A stretch of 64,000 bases of DNA from an uncultured Desulfobacteraceae bacterium (lineage in GTDB: Bacteria > Desulfobacterota > Desulfobacteria > Desulfobacterales > UBA5852): positions 1-64,000 of the forward strand of contig CAJXSL010000011.1 of assembly GCA_913060875.1 (NCBI GenBank). Reading direction: 5' to 3'. The position numbers and the translations under genes are program-made. Shown here one piece after another: positions 1 to 9,830 of this stretch. Every line of letters begins with the position of its first letter. Position 1 is the stretch's first letter. The notes below the pieces were generated by a model. The model was not told where the DNA came from, made no database searches, and saw only the letters and a list, made by a program, of their open reading frames with translations.

Positions 1-86
1 GTCGCCACCATGTTCATGGCCTTGGTGATCTGCTTGGTCTTTTTTACCGCTTTGATTTTCAGTTCAACGTCTTTTAATGTTGGCAT
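1..86 (-). CDS. atpG: ATP synthase F1 gamma subunit (partial, N-terminus only)
   Basis: The first 28 codons are present, beginning MPTLKDVELKIKAVKKTKQI at the ATG at 86-84 and continuing KAMNMVA, the classic N-terminal helix of the gamma subunit, which forms part of the central rotor stalk inside the alpha3beta3 hexamer. The rest of the gene lies to the left of the window. It follows atpA by 52 bases on the same strand, the normal alpha-gamma order. Identity is certain from the sequence and context; nothing can be said about the rest of the protein. Confidence 0.9.
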   Translation of the reverse strand, partial: MPTLKDVELKIKAVKKTKQITKAMNMVA

Positions 87-138
87 ACGCTAAGCCCTTA
101 TCCCGTTTAACGTTAGCGGATTTTAATCCCGAGCAGTC

Positions 139-1656
139 CTACTTAATGGTGTCTTTAAACTCATCACCGTAAGCTGTCAGGGCTTCGCCCATCAGTTTAT
201 CCAGATCGTCGGTAATTTCCTGTTTTTCATTCAGGCCTTCAAAAACCTGCGGAAAACGATCTTCAATAAACTTGTAGAGGCCCGCTTCGTATTTGGCCAG
301 GACGTCGAGGGGCAGATCATCAAGATAACCGCGGGTACCAGCGTATAGCACAGTCACTTGTTTAGCCATCGACAGGGGCTGGTACTGGGGTTGTTTCAGG
401 ATTTCCACCAAGCGCTGACCGCGGGTAAGCTGCTTCTGGGTGGCGGCATCCAAGTCGCTACCAAAAGCGGCAAAGGCTTCCAGTTCGCGGAACTGGGCCA
501 TGTCCAGACGCAGGGTCCCCGCCACCTGTTTCATCGCTTTCACCTGGGCGGCACCACCCACGCGGGATACCGAGAGGCCAACGTTAATCGCCGGGCGAAC
601 ACCGGCAAAGAAGAGGCCGGGTTCGAGATAAATCTGGCCGTCCGTGATGGAAATAACGTTGGTAGGAATGTAAGCGGAAACGTCGCCCGCCTGGGTTTCG
701 ATAATCGGCAGGGCTGTAAGAGAGCCGGCGCCGAGTTCGTCGCTCAGTTTGGCGGAACGTTCCAGCAAACGGGAATGGTTGTAGAAAATATCGCCGGGAT
801 ACGCCTCACGTCCCGGAGGACGGCGCAGCAGCAGGGACACCTGACGATAGGCGGCCGCCTGCTTGGACAAATCGTCGTAGATGATCAGGGCATGCTTGCC
901 GTTATCGCGGAAGTATTCGCCCATGGCGGTACCAGCGTAAGGGCCGAGGTACTGAAGCGTGGCCGGGTCACTGGCGCAGGCGGCGATAACCGTGGTGTAT
1001 TCCATAGCCCCGTGTTTTTCGAGGACGTTAACCACCTGGGCCACAGAAGACTTCTTCTGGCCGGAGGCGACATAGATGCAGTAAACATCCGTATCTTTCT
1101 GGGCCAGGATGGCGTCGATGGCCACAGCCGTTTTTCCGATCTGGCGGTCACCGATGATCAACTCGCGCTGACCACGGCCAACCGGCGTCATGGCGTCAAC
1201 CGCCTTCAGGCCGGTGTAGCAAGGCTCATGCACACTCTTACGAGCGATAACACCGGGCGCGACCATTTCAACGCGGGCTGTTTCGGCACCCTCGATGGGA
1301 CCTTTGCCGTCCAGAGGTTCGCCCACACCGGACAACACGCGGCCGAGAACCGCTTCACCGACAGGCACCTGGGCAATTTTACCGGTACGTTTGACAATGT
1401 CGCCTTCCTTGATGTTGACATCTTCGCCCATGATGGCAACACCGACATTGTCTTCTTCGAGGTTGAGCACTAGCCCCAGAATGTTGCCGGGAAACTCCAC
1501 CAGCTCCAGCGCCATGGCTTTTTCCAGGCCGTAGATACGGGCAATACCGTCACCGACCGACAACACGATACCGGTTTCGCTCAGTTCGACCTGCTTGTCA
1601 TAGTCCTTGATCTGCTCTTTGATAATTTGGCTTATTTCTTCAGCTTTTAGTTCCAT
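139..1656 (-). CDS. atpA: ATP synthase F1 alpha subunit
   Basis: This 505-residue protein has the length and features of F1 alpha: an N-terminal beta-barrel region, a Walker A motif GDRQIGKT near residue 170, the [27 protein letters not shown] stretch typical of the nucleotide-binding domain (given here only as landmark), and a helical C-terminus. It forms the non-catalytic nucleotide sites of the soluble F1 head and works with beta, gamma, delta and epsilon in ATP synthesis or hydrolysis. The ATG start overlaps the TGA stop of atpH (ATGA at 1653-1656 region), so translation is coupled. No irregularity is seen. Confidence 0.97.
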   Translation of the reverse strand: MELKAEEISQIIKEQIKDYDKQVELSETGIVLSVGDGIARIYGLEKAMALELVEFPGNILGLVLNLEEDNVGVAIMGEDVNIKEGDIVKRTGKIAQVPVGEAVLGRVLSGVGEPLDGKGPIEGAETARVEMVAPGVIARKSVHEPCYTGLKAVDAMTPVGRGQRELIIGDRQIGKTAVAIDAILAQKDTDVYCIYVASGQKKSSVAQVVNVLEKHGAMEYTTVIAACASDPATLQYLGPYAGTAMGEYFRDNGKHALIIYDDLSKQAAAYRQVSLLLRRPPGREAYPGDIFYNHSRLLERSAKLSDELGAGSLTALPIIETQAGDVSAYIPTNVISITDGQIYLEPGLFFAGVRPAINVGLSVSRVGGAAQVKAMKQVAGTLRLDMAQFRELEAFAAFGSDLDAATQKQLTRGQRLVEILKQPQYQPLSMAKQVTVLYAGTRGYLDDLPLDVLAKYEAGLYKFIEDRFPQVFEGLNEKQEITDDLDKLMGEALTAYGDEFKDTIK

Positions 1657-2207
1657 CAGACACTCTCACCCCTTTTTAAAGATTCTCGCATATTGACTAA
1701 TTGCGTCTTAATGCTTCCGTCCAGTACGAGGTCGCCGATCTGGGTCACAATGCCGCCGATCAGCTCGGGATCCTGCTTCACCTCCAGAATAATATCCTTA
1801 CCTGTCCTCTGGGACAGGGCTACGCGGATCTTATCGACGGTATCATCCCCGAGTTCGGTCGCTGATACCAAGCTGGCCCGGGCGATGCCCTTCAGATCGT
1901 CCGCCAGCTTTTGATAAAAGTCATTGACGCTCTCCAGAAATCCAAACCGCCCCTTTTCGAACAACAGGAACAGAAAGGATTGCATGACCTTAGAGAGGTT
2001 GAGCTTCTGAACCACCGCTTCCAGAACCTGACGTCTGTCAGCGGCATTATAGAGTGGGTTGTTGATGGCACGGCCCAGATCCGGTTCGCTGGTCATGAGC
2101 CGAGCCAGACCATCGAGCTCCTCGCGGTAGGTTTCCGCTTGGCCGTCTTCCTTACCGATCAGCAGAAGTGCCTTGGCATAACGCCTTGCGATTGAAAGAT
2201 TCTTCAC
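1656..2207 (-). CDS. atpH: ATP synthase F1 delta subunit
   Basis: The 183-residue product starts [18 protein letters not shown], the conserved ARRYAKAL start of delta (OSCP), and ends with [21 protein letters not shown], the conserved C-terminal block. Delta joins the top of F1 to the peripheral b/b' stalk. The start is a GTG at 2207-2205 that overlaps the TGA of atpF in a GTGA arrangement; starting later would remove the conserved N-terminal helix. The gene lies in the order b', b, delta, alpha, gamma expected for this lineage. Confidence 0.95.
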   Translation of the reverse strand: MKNLSIARRYAKALLLIGKEDGQAETYREELDGLARLMTSEPDLGRAINNPLYNAADRRQVLEAVVQKLNLSKVMQSFLFLLFEKGRFGFLESVNDFYQKLADDLKGIARASLVSATELGDDTVDKIRVALSQRTGKDIILEVKQDPELIGGIVTQIGDLVLDGSIKTQLVNMRESLKRGESV

Positions 2208-2866
2208 GATGCCACCACCTTCGCTAGATATTCATCAATGATTTTTTCCTGATCTTCCGCTTTGACCTTCTCCTTGATCAGTGCTTCCGCTTTCGCAAGG
2301 GCTTTGTCGAGAACCTCTTCCTGCAGCTGAGCCTTGGCACGCTGGATCTCGCTTTCGATATTCTTCTGGGCCTGGGCTTTCAGCTTTTCAGAAGCGGCTT
2401 CCGCCTCTTTAAGAATCCTGACCTTGGCCTCTTCACCCTGGCGAACGTATTCAGCCACGATGTTTTCGGACTCTTTTTCCAACTCCGCAAATTTGCGGTT
2501 GTAATCGGCCAGTTTCTTTTCCGCTTCCGCTTTTTGGCTTTCCAGTTCGCTCAACTGATCTTCGATACCCTTAACCCTGGCACCGAGCGCCTGGGAAAGC
2601 GGTTTTCGCAACAAGAAAAAAAGCCCGCCCGCCAGGACGATGAAATGCAACAGCCGATAGGTGTCAGTTGCCACCCATCCTTTGCCATGGGCTTCACCGC
2701 CATGATCGCCTTCCGCACCGTGCGCCACTTCGGCCGCACCTTCGTGCCCCCCGGACGAACTGATTGCCGTGCCGACTGAAAAGACCAGAAGCACCGCCAG
2801 GACAACCACCATGAAAAAGCGGATGGTCGGGATGCGGCGCCTGCTGTTAGAACAAGGAATTTTCAT
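2204..2866 (-). CDS. atpF: ATP synthase Fo subunit b
   Basis: This 220-residue protein is one of two peripheral-stalk b-type subunits. Residues about 16-40 form a hydrophobic segment resembling a signal or first membrane helix, followed by a His/Gly/Glu-rich linker (SSGGHEGAAEVAHGAEG), a second hydrophobic segment (LLHFIVLAGGLFFLLRKPL) and a long charged Ala/Lys/Glu coiled coil to the end. The extra N-terminal segment is typical of Desulfobacterota b subunits. The ATG at 2866 shares one base with the TGA of the upstream b' gene and has GGAGGG about eight bases upstream; an in-frame TTG one codon earlier is less likely. Confidence 0.93.
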   Translation of the reverse strand: MKIPCSNSRRRIPTIRFFMVVVLAVLLVFSVGTAISSSGGHEGAAEVAHGAEGDHGGEAHGKGWVATDTYRLLHFIVLAGGLFFLLRKPLSQALGARVKGIEDQLSELESQKAEAEKKLADYNRKFAELEKESENIVAEYVRQGEEAKVRILKEAEAASEKLKAQAQKNIESEIQRAKAQLQEEVLDKALAKAEALIKEKVKAEDQEKIIDEYLAKVVAS

Positions 2867-3393
2867 CAAACAGCCCTCCCCAATATTTTTGCTCCGATTT
2901 CACTGGCAAACGTATCGACTTCCTTCATCAAGGCATCTCTTGCCGCGTCGGCCTCCTGAGCCACTTTCTCTTTGACCGCATTGAGCTCAGCCAGGGCATC
3001 CGCGTTGATCTTGGCGATGATTTCCTTTTCCTCGTCGGTGGCCGCATTGATCAGCGCATCTTTCTCCTGCATGCCCTTTTTACGGGCATCCCGGATGCCG
3101 CTTGCATAGGTGGTCTCTTTTTCGGCAAGATCACCCGTGGCATTATCGACCGTCTGTTCGAGACCTTCGATTTTCTCTTTTCGCTGAATCAGCATATTGC
3201 GAATGGGACGATAAAGGACGATGTTGAGAATAAACACCAAGATGAGGAAATTAGCGGCTTGGATGATGGTGGTCCAGTTGGGAATGACCGTGATGCCTGC
3301 GGCGAAGGACTCGCCGCATAACGTAAATAAAAGGAAGGATAGGGATAGTGCAGGCACAGCAAAGCGTTTCCGGTTAAAACCAGAAAGAATCAT
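2866..3393 (-). CDS. atpF': ATP synthase Fo subunit b'
   Basis: The 175-residue product has a hydrophobic signal-like N-terminus ending near GESFAAG, a membrane helix (IIQAANFLILVFILNIVLYRP) and a long coiled coil, the layout of a b/b' peripheral-stalk subunit. Together with the next gene it forms a b/b' heterodimer rather than a b homodimer. I place the start at the ATG at 3393 because GGAGGGG sits six bases before it; an ATG five codons upstream (3408) has no ribosome binding site. It is the first atp gene after bactofilin and probably the first gene transcribed from the promoter at 3483-3512. Confidence 0.9.
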   Translation of the reverse strand: MILSGFNRKRFAVPALSLSFLLFTLCGESFAAGITVIPNWTTIIQAANFLILVFILNIVLYRPIRNMLIQRKEKIEGLEQTVDNATGDLAEKETTYASGIRDARKKGMQEKDALINAATDEEKEIIAKINADALAELNAVKEKVAQEADAARDALMKEVDTFASEIGAKILGRAV

Positions 3394-3482
3394 GTCGAGC
3401 CCCTCCATAGCAAAATATTTAAATATTCCTTACGATTACGCTTTGTTTATGTTCCTCCGAGCACAAAATTTTACTCCGGCGA

Positions 3483-3512
3483 CCTATAGCATCAGTTATC
3501 GCGTATTGTCAA
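3483..3512 (-). promoter_or_regulatory. Predicted sigma-70 type promoter of the atp operon
   Basis: On the minus strand a perfect TTGACA (3512-3507) is separated by 18 bases from TATAGG (3488-3483), a 4/6 match to the -10 consensus. It lies between the bactofilin stop and atpF', about 90 bases upstream of the atpF' start, in the only sizable gap within this block. It would let the ATP synthase genes be transcribed separately from the shape genes upstream. Prediction from pattern only. Confidence 0.5.
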
Positions 3513-3527
3513 AAGTTTTTTTCCGCC

Positions 3528-3953
3528 TCAGCTTTCTCCGGAAGGCGCGGCTTTGGCACTCGCGGCCGCTTTCGGGGACGGTTTGCCCTTCGAGGCTTCA
3601 GGAGACTCCATGAGACACTTTCCATTGAGAACGGCGCCGGACTCGATGGTGACCTTAGGGGCTGCGATGTCCCCGTCAATTTTGGCCGGTGGGTAGAGTT
3701 CGATTTTTTCCAGTGCCGTCACCGTTCCGGTGATGCTCCCCATGATAACGGCATTTTTCACATTGATCTCCGCCTTCAGAACTGCTTTTTCGCCCACAAT
3801 AAGGGTACCGTTACGTCCAGACAGGGTTCCTTCCAGTTTTCCGTCCAGCCTTAGCGTCCCGCCGAAATCAAGATGGCCTTCAATTCGGGCATCCTCACCC
3901 AGCAACGTGCTTATCGAATCCGAATGTCTCTCTTTGTCTGTCCGTTTCTTCAT
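3528..3953 (-). CDS. Bactofilin family cytoskeletal protein
   Basis: The 141-residue protein has the bactofilin core: a short charged N-terminus with SISTLLGEDARIEGHLDFGG, then repeated short beta strands of the right-handed beta-helix (GTLRLDGKLEGTLSG, LIVGEKAVLKAEINVKNAVIMG, DGDIAAPKVTIESGAVLNG) and a Pro/Ala/Lys/Ser-rich disordered tail. Bactofilins polymerise without nucleotide and often act in cell-wall or shape control. It follows rodA by 45 bases and precedes the atp genes, so it appears to be the last member of the shape operon. GGAAAC precedes the ATG. The family assignment is firm; the exact role is not known. Confidence 0.9.
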   Translation of the reverse strand: MKKRTDKERHSDSISTLLGEDARIEGHLDFGGTLRLDGKLEGTLSGRNGTLIVGEKAVLKAEINVKNAVIMGSITGTVTALEKIELYPPAKIDGDIAAPKVTIESGAVLNGKCLMESPEASKGKPSPKAAASAKAAPSGES

Positions 3954-3998
3954 GTTTCCTTCTCCAGGTTGGCAACGGGTATAATCGCCTATGCGCCG

Positions 3999-5105
3999 TC
4001 ATTCGATCATAAATCGTCGCATACTGATATTCAACAAAATCCCGACACTGATCATGGTTGTCAGCAAAGAGGAACCACCGTAGCTGATAAACGGCAACGG
4101 CACCCCCACCACCGGCATCAACCCCATGACCATCCCCATATTGATAACGGCCTGCCAGGCAATCATGGCGGTAATGCCGACCGCCAGAATGGTTCCGAAA
4201 GGATCACGGCAGCTGTAGGCGATATTCAGTGCCCAGAATATGAATACCAGAAATGCAAAAATCAGGATGATAGCCCCCAGGAACCCCCACTCCTCGGCCA
4301 GGACCGAAAAGATGAAATCGGTGTGCTGCTCCGGCAGGAAAGAGAGCGCATTCTGGGTGCCTTCCAGAAATCCTTTACCTGTTAAAAACCCGGAACCGAT
4401 CGCAATTTTGGATTGAATAATATGATAGCCGGCTCCCAGGGGATCCCGGTCGGGATTAATAAAAGTAAGAATACGCTGCCGCTGGTACTCTTTGAGAAAG
4501 AAAAACCACATGGGCAACGCCATGGCGACACCGCTGCCCATGATGAACAACAGGGTGCGTTTCTCGATTTTGACAAAGAGGGTCATCGAAGCCGCGATCA
4601 GGCCGATCAGGCCCGCCGTTCCCAAATCCGGTTGCCGCACGATGAGCAGGAAGGGCACGAGGGTCATGATCACCGGCACCTGAAGACCTTTCAGTGTGAA
4701 TCCCCGACCAGAAACATATTTGCCATAGTAGCGGGCCAGAATAATGATGACGGTTATCTTGGCCAGTTCCGAGGGCTGCAACGAAATCGGCCCGAACACG
4801 ATCCAGCGGCTGGAACCGCCGATGGTCTTGCCGAAAAACATGACCCAGAGCAGCAGGCCGATGCCGCCGCCATATATCAGCCAGGCATAACGTTCCATGA
4901 GTTTGTAGTTGAAAAGGATACAGACCAGCATGGCCACGAGGCCGATGCCATACCAGATCAACTGCTTAGTAAACAGGGCTTTCTGGGGCGTCGGCGCCCC
5001 TGCCATCACCGCGCTGTAAAGGGTCATCAGTCCGATGCTGGCCAGCAGGAATGTCAGGGCCAGCAGGCCCCAATCAAAATAGGTCAGATAGCGTCGATCA
5101 ACCAT
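3999..5105 (-). CDS. rodA: Rod shape-determining peptidoglycan glycosyltransferase RodA
   Basis: This is a SEDS family protein of 368 residues with about ten hydrophobic segments. Visible landmarks are GGSSRWIVFGPISLQPSELAK, the conserved SEDS loop, GAGYHIIQSKIAIGSGFLTG, and the C-terminal LPFISYGGSSLLTTM region. RodA polymerises lipid II in the elongasome, in partnership with PBP2 encoded just upstream. I chose the ATG at 5105, which overlaps the mrdA stop by eight bases and has GGTGG upstream; an ATG at 5126 would add seven residues. The order mreBCD-mrdA-rodA is the standard elongasome operon. Confidence 0.95.
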   Translation of the reverse strand: MVDRRYLTYFDWGLLALTFLLASIGLMTLYSAVMAGAPTPQKALFTKQLIWYGIGLVAMLVCILFNYKLMERYAWLIYGGGIGLLLWVMFFGKTIGGSSRWIVFGPISLQPSELAKITVIIILARYYGKYVSGRGFTLKGLQVPVIMTLVPFLLIVRQPDLGTAGLIGLIAASMTLFVKIEKRTLLFIMGSGVAMALPMWFFFLKEYQRQRILTFINPDRDPLGAGYHIIQSKIAIGSGFLTGKGFLEGTQNALSFLPEQHTDFIFSVLAEEWGFLGAIILIFAFLVFIFWALNIAYSCRDPFGTILAVGITAMIAWQAVINMGMVMGLMPVVGVPLPFISYGGSSLLTTMISVGILLNISMRRFMIE

Positions 5106-6966
5106 TGCGCGGACCACCGGCCCCAACCGCCATCACCGGCGGGTCGGCAGGCGCCTCCAGATAGGTTTTGATCAGTTCTCTGGCGACAGGCGCCGCCGCA
5201 CTGGACCCGTGCTCACCATGCTCGACGATGACGGCAATGGCCAGGCGGGGGGCATCCGACGGCGCATAGGCCACAAACCAGGCGTGATCCTTGTACTTAT
5301 GAACCGAAGCCCCGTCTTCGCTTTCTTCGATTTTCTCCCGGCTGACCACCTGGGCCGTACCGGTCTTGCCACTGATTTGGGTATCTTTGAGCCGGGCAAT
5401 CCGGGCCGTACCCCGATCGCCCTGGACAACCTCCCACATCCCCTTCTGAACCAGCGTCAACGTTTCCGGGCTCACCGGCAGACGGCCGGCCACACGCGGC
5501 GTGTTGCTCAGAATCTCATTGCCATCCCAGGAAACCACCCGTTTAACCAGCGTTGGCCGAAACCGGACACCGCCATTGGCCACCGCCGCGGTAAAAACCG
5601 CCATTTGAAGCGGTGTCACCAGATTAAATCCCTGGCCAATCGCCACGGACAACGTTTCGCCAGGCTGCCAGGCAATGCCGGTCCTTTTTTTCTTCCAGGT
5701 GGCGTTGGGAACAATCCCTTTGCCTTCGTGGCCCAGTTCGATACCGGTGGCCGTTCCAAGTCCCGCCGCTTTGGCGTACCAGGCCAACCGGTCGATGCCG
5801 AGCCGCTGACCGACCTGGTAGAAATAGACGTCGCAGGATTCCGCTATCGCCTTTATCAGGTCCACCTTGCCGTGGCCACCCCTTCGCCAGCAGCGGTAGT
5901 TGCGTTTGCCGAAACGGTAGTGGCCGGGACAAAAAATGGTTTCGTCCGGCGTAATAACGCCTTCCTGAAGCCCGGCCATGGCTGTTATGATTTTATAGGT
6001 GGAGGCCGGCGGGTATTCGCCCTGAATGGCCTTGTTTTCCAACGGCCGGTGGGGGTTGTTGACCAGGGCATTCCATTTGTCGCGGCTCAGCCCGGAAATG
6101 AAATCGTTCTGATCGAAAGCCGGCGCACTGGCCAGCGCCAGGATCTCCCCGGACGTGGGGTCCAGAGCAATGGCGGCCCCGGCCTTGTCCTTCATGAGTT
6201 CTTCCGCCCGCTGCTGCAGGCGGCTGTCAATCGTAAGGAATACGTTATGGCCGCTGCGGGCCGGAACTGTTCGCAAAACCCGCACCACCTGGCCGTTGGC
6301 ATTGACCTCCACCTGGCGGCCGCCGCGCTCGCCGCGCAAATAGTCTTCCAGTGTTCTTTCGACACCGAATTTGCCGATAAGATCCCCGGCCCGGCAGTCA
6401 GCATAGGCTTCGCGCTGCAGTTCTTTGGTATTGATCTCGCCAATGTATCCCAGCAGGTGGGCTGCCAATCCACTGTGGATGTAATTTCGCAGTCGTTGGA
6501 TTTGAATATCGATGCCGGGCAGATCATACCGGTGGGCCGCCACGACCGCCAGGGCATTGCGCCCGATATCGCGTTTCAGCAACTGGGGGCGATGATAGGC
6601 CGCCCCCCGCACGCCGTCCACCCGGCCCGTGAGTTCCGTCATGTCCAGGGAAGCATGTGTGGCCAAACGTCCGATGGTGTCTTCCACCGGGCGCGCGTCC
6701 TTCATGCTGATGTAAAGGTCGAAGGAAGGGCGGTTGTCCACCAGCAGATTGCCGTTACGGTCGAAAATAAGGCCCCGCGGCGCATCGATACTCTGCAAGC
6801 GAATGCTGTTGTTCAGTGACATGCGCCGGTATTCCTGCCCCTTGATGATCTGCAGGAAAATCAGGCGCAGGATCAGAATGACGGCGGCCGCGACCACACA
6901 CACCATAACCAGGGTCAGTCGCTGCCGGAACCACTCGCTGTCAACGGTTTTCAGGTACTTTGACAT
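5098..6966 (-). CDS. mrdA: Penicillin-binding protein 2 (peptidoglycan transpeptidase)
   Basis: The 622-residue protein is a class B PBP: one N-terminal membrane helix (about residues 18-40), a pedestal/dimerisation region with the RGLIFDRNG motif, and a C-terminal transpeptidase domain. The catalytic SxxK is STYK in YPPASTYKIITAM, the second motif is SCD (SxD is normal for PBP2), and the third is KTG in ISGKTGTAQVV. It crosslinks lateral-wall peptidoglycan and is the partner of RodA, whose gene overlaps its 3' end. A stop of only 52 bases separates it from mreD. Length and motifs are those of a complete enzyme. Confidence 0.96.
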   Translation of the reverse strand: MSKYLKTVDSEWFRQRLTLVMVCVVAAAVILILRLIFLQIIKGQEYRRMSLNNSIRLQSIDAPRGLIFDRNGNLLVDNRPSFDLYISMKDARPVEDTIGRLATHASLDMTELTGRVDGVRGAAYHRPQLLKRDIGRNALAVVAAHRYDLPGIDIQIQRLRNYIHSGLAAHLLGYIGEINTKELQREAYADCRAGDLIGKFGVERTLEDYLRGERGGRQVEVNANGQVVRVLRTVPARSGHNVFLTIDSRLQQRAEELMKDKAGAAIALDPTSGEILALASAPAFDQNDFISGLSRDKWNALVNNPHRPLENKAIQGEYPPASTYKIITAMAGLQEGVITPDETIFCPGHYRFGKRNYRCWRRGGHGKVDLIKAIAESCDVYFYQVGQRLGIDRLAWYAKAAGLGTATGIELGHEGKGIVPNATWKKKRTGIAWQPGETLSVAIGQGFNLVTPLQMAVFTAAVANGGVRFRPTLVKRVVSWDGNEILSNTPRVAGRLPVSPETLTLVQKGMWEVVQGDRGTARIARLKDTQISGKTGTAQVVSREKIEESEDGASVHKYKDHAWFVAYAPSDAPRLAIAVIVEHGEHGSSAAAPVARELIKTYLEAPADPPVMAVGAGGPRNG

Positions 6967-7020
6967 AGGGCATTCAACAATGCAGTCCGATCACAGTCAC
7001 ATTCATCCACGGAAGCGCTC

Positions 7021-7548
7021 TCACCCACTCTGGGCCGACTCCCGCACAAAATAGGTGTTCAGCATGCGTTCCCACAGGCGGTGCATGCGGCGAAACAGTA
7101 CCAGCAAAAGCCCCCCCGTGCCCAAGGCCCAGAAAATCTGGGTCAGCGCCACACCCAAAGTCGGGGCCGCAAACAATGTGGCTTTACCCAACAGCAGCGT
7201 GGTGCCGATATAAACGCCGTTCTGAATGATGACCCCGACGGCCACGATGAAAACATGCAGCACCAGATTGTCCCGGTGGATGAGACGTGTGGTCCAGCGT
7301 GTCAAAAGATAAAGCCACAAATAGGTGGTCAGGAACAACCCCAGCGGCCCGCCGGAAATCGTGTCCATTATCCCCCCGAAGACCAGAATGATCGGCCAGA
7401 TGTCACGCCCCCGGTGGAACAATCCCAGATAGATGACATAGGCGGTCAGCACGTCGTAAAAACCGGTCAAGAAGTATACCTGGGGTTTGAGGGCGGTTTG
7501 AAAAATGACCAGCGCCAGACATACCGCAATATGGAACAGATAGGTCAT
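7021..7548 (-). CDS. mreD: Rod shape-determining protein MreD
   Basis: This 175-residue, very hydrophobic protein has about five or six membrane segments, including LVIFQTALKPQVYFLTGFYD, LILVFGGIMDTISGGPLGLF and a C-terminal helix before a basic tail. MreD is a poorly conserved inner-membrane component of the elongasome. Identification rests on its size, topology, the conserved DxxSGxPLG-like stretch (DTISGGPLGLF) and its place directly after mreC, whose TGA overlaps its ATG (ATGA). Confidence 0.9.
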   Translation of the reverse strand: MTYLFHIAVCLALVIFQTALKPQVYFLTGFYDVLTAYVIYLGLFHRGRDIWPIILVFGGIMDTISGGPLGLFLTTYLWLYLLTRWTTRLIHRDNLVLHVFIVAVGVIIQNGVYIGTTLLLGKATLFAAPTLGVALTQIFWALGTGGLLLVLFRRMHRLWERMLNTYFVRESAQSG

Positions 7549-8378
7549 TTGTCATCCCCCGGAATGACGTCCTTGGGCGACACCACCACCAGCACCTCTT
7601 CAAGTTTTTCGAAGTCCACGTAGGGGCCGACGGAAATCGTATAGAACATCTCGGTCGCGTCGGAAGTGACATCCTTGATCTCACCAATGCGCAATCCCTT
7701 GGGAAAGACATTGTCGAGGCCCGAGGAGACAACCGTATCGCCCACCTGCACATCTTCTTTGCGCAGCACAAACTCCAGCCGGCACTGGTCCGCGAACTCG
7801 CCTTTGATAACCCCCCGCGCCCGGGTCCGCTGGACCAGGGCATCCACCGCACTGTTCTGATCGACGATCAGCAGCACCTTGGCATAATGGCCGGAAACCG
7901 ACACCACCTGCCCGACGATGCCTTCGGGCACCATCACCGGCATCCCGACCGCCACGGTATCGCGATGCCCTTTGTTGATGACAACCGTCTTGAACCAGGC
8001 GGTCGGATCCCGCCCGATGACCTCCGCGTAGACCAGGGCCTGGGAAAAACCGCCCCCCAGATCCATCAAACGCCGCAGGCGATCGTTGGCCAGCCGGGCT
8101 TCGACCCATTCGTTTTTCATTTCGTCGGCCCGGGCCAGTTGTTTGCGAAGTTGATCGTTTTCCTCGGATACGAGGATCAGATTGAAGTAATGGCGCCAGA
8201 TTCCTTTGAGAAACCGCGATGAACCGGCAATCGCCTCCTGGAAGGGTGCCAGCAAAGAAATGGTAAAACCACCGGGTCCGGAGGTCGGGTAGCGCTGACT
8301 GATAACCGATAGAATCAGGATGTTGGCGATGATCAAAAAGAACGCGCCGATGATCACCACCGTCTTTTTGGAAAACAT
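7545..8378 (-). CDS. mreC: Rod shape-determining protein MreC
   Basis: The 277-residue product has one N-terminal membrane helix, a coiled coil (about residues 70-110, with VSEENDQLRKQLARADEMKNE) and a periplasmic beta-domain containing ALVYAEVIGRDPTAWFKTVVINKGHRD-type MreC core sequence (only landmarks quoted). MreC links the cytoplasmic MreB filaments to PBP2 and RodA. The ATG start follows the mreB stop by five bases and the stop overlaps mreD by four bases. Confidence 0.95.
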   Translation of the reverse strand: MFSKKTVVIIGAFFLIIANILILSVISQRYPTSGPGGFTISLLAPFQEAIAGSSRFLKGIWRHYFNLILVSEENDQLRKQLARADEMKNEWVEARLANDRLRRLMDLGGGFSQALVYAEVIGRDPTAWFKTVVINKGHRDTVAVGMPVMVPEGIVGQVVSVSGHYAKVLLIVDQNSAVDALVQRTRARGVIKGEFADQCRLEFVLRKEDVQVGDTVVSSGLDNVFPKGLRIGEIKDVTSDATEMFYTISVGPYVDFEKLEEVLVVVSPKDVIPGDDK

Positions 8379-8383
8379 TGAGT

Positions 8384-9430
<1,047 letters not shown>

Positions 9431-9564
9431 TCACCTTTTCACCCCCCGCCGTGCGGGAGGGCCTGAAACGACCGCCTGCTGAAGCGGTTTCGGAATTATT
9501 CTTGGGTCGCGCGGGCTCTTTAACCCGTATACTTTTTTATATAAAAACTTAATATAACCCTGAA

Positions 9565-9593
9565 TTGATAGCAAAAATTTCAGTAAGTGACAA
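9565..9593 (-). promoter_or_regulatory. Predicted promoter of the mreBCD-mrdA-rodA operon
   Basis: Minus-strand TTGTCA (9593-9588) is followed after 17 bases by TATCAA (9570-9565), matching the sigma-70 hexamers at 5/6 and 4/6 positions. The surrounding 100 bases are strikingly AT-rich compared with the genes. The predicted leader before mreB is about 130 bases long. Pattern-based only. Confidence 0.35.
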
Positions 9594-9799
9594 GCGTTAT
9601 TATATTGAAACCGTTTGATCGGCAAGGGTTCCATCATCAATGCCTATCGGCTATACGCCGCCGAGCCTTTAGCCTCAGGTGCAGGGAATATCCGGTTTGC
9701 CCCTCACCGGCACCCAATCCTGCTTTCTATTTTCCCTATTTCCTGTTTTCCAATGGCGCTTCCCCTTCAGCTTTGATCGCAGCCGCCGTGAAGCGCCCC

Positions 9800-9827
9800 C
9801 TTTCAGTTTGACGCTTTGAGCTTGGCG
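9800..9827. repeat. Dispersed 28-base intergenic repeat, copy 1
   Basis: A 28-base stretch beginning CTTTCAGTTTGACGCTTTGA recurs at 29591-29618 with two mismatches. Both copies lie just outside coding regions: here beyond the stop of the serine hydrolase gene, there upstream of an ABC ATPase gene. Function unknown. Confidence 0.6.
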
Positions 9828-9830
9828 CTT

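Noticed and set aside
358-1473. A 371-codon open frame on the plus strand
   Set aside because: It is the antisense shadow of atpA, with no ribosome binding site and no recognisable protein.
5209-6819. A 536-codon plus-strand frame opposite mrdA
   Set aside because: Complete overlap with the clear PBP2 gene on the other strand; the composition is that of an antisense frame in GC-rich DNA.
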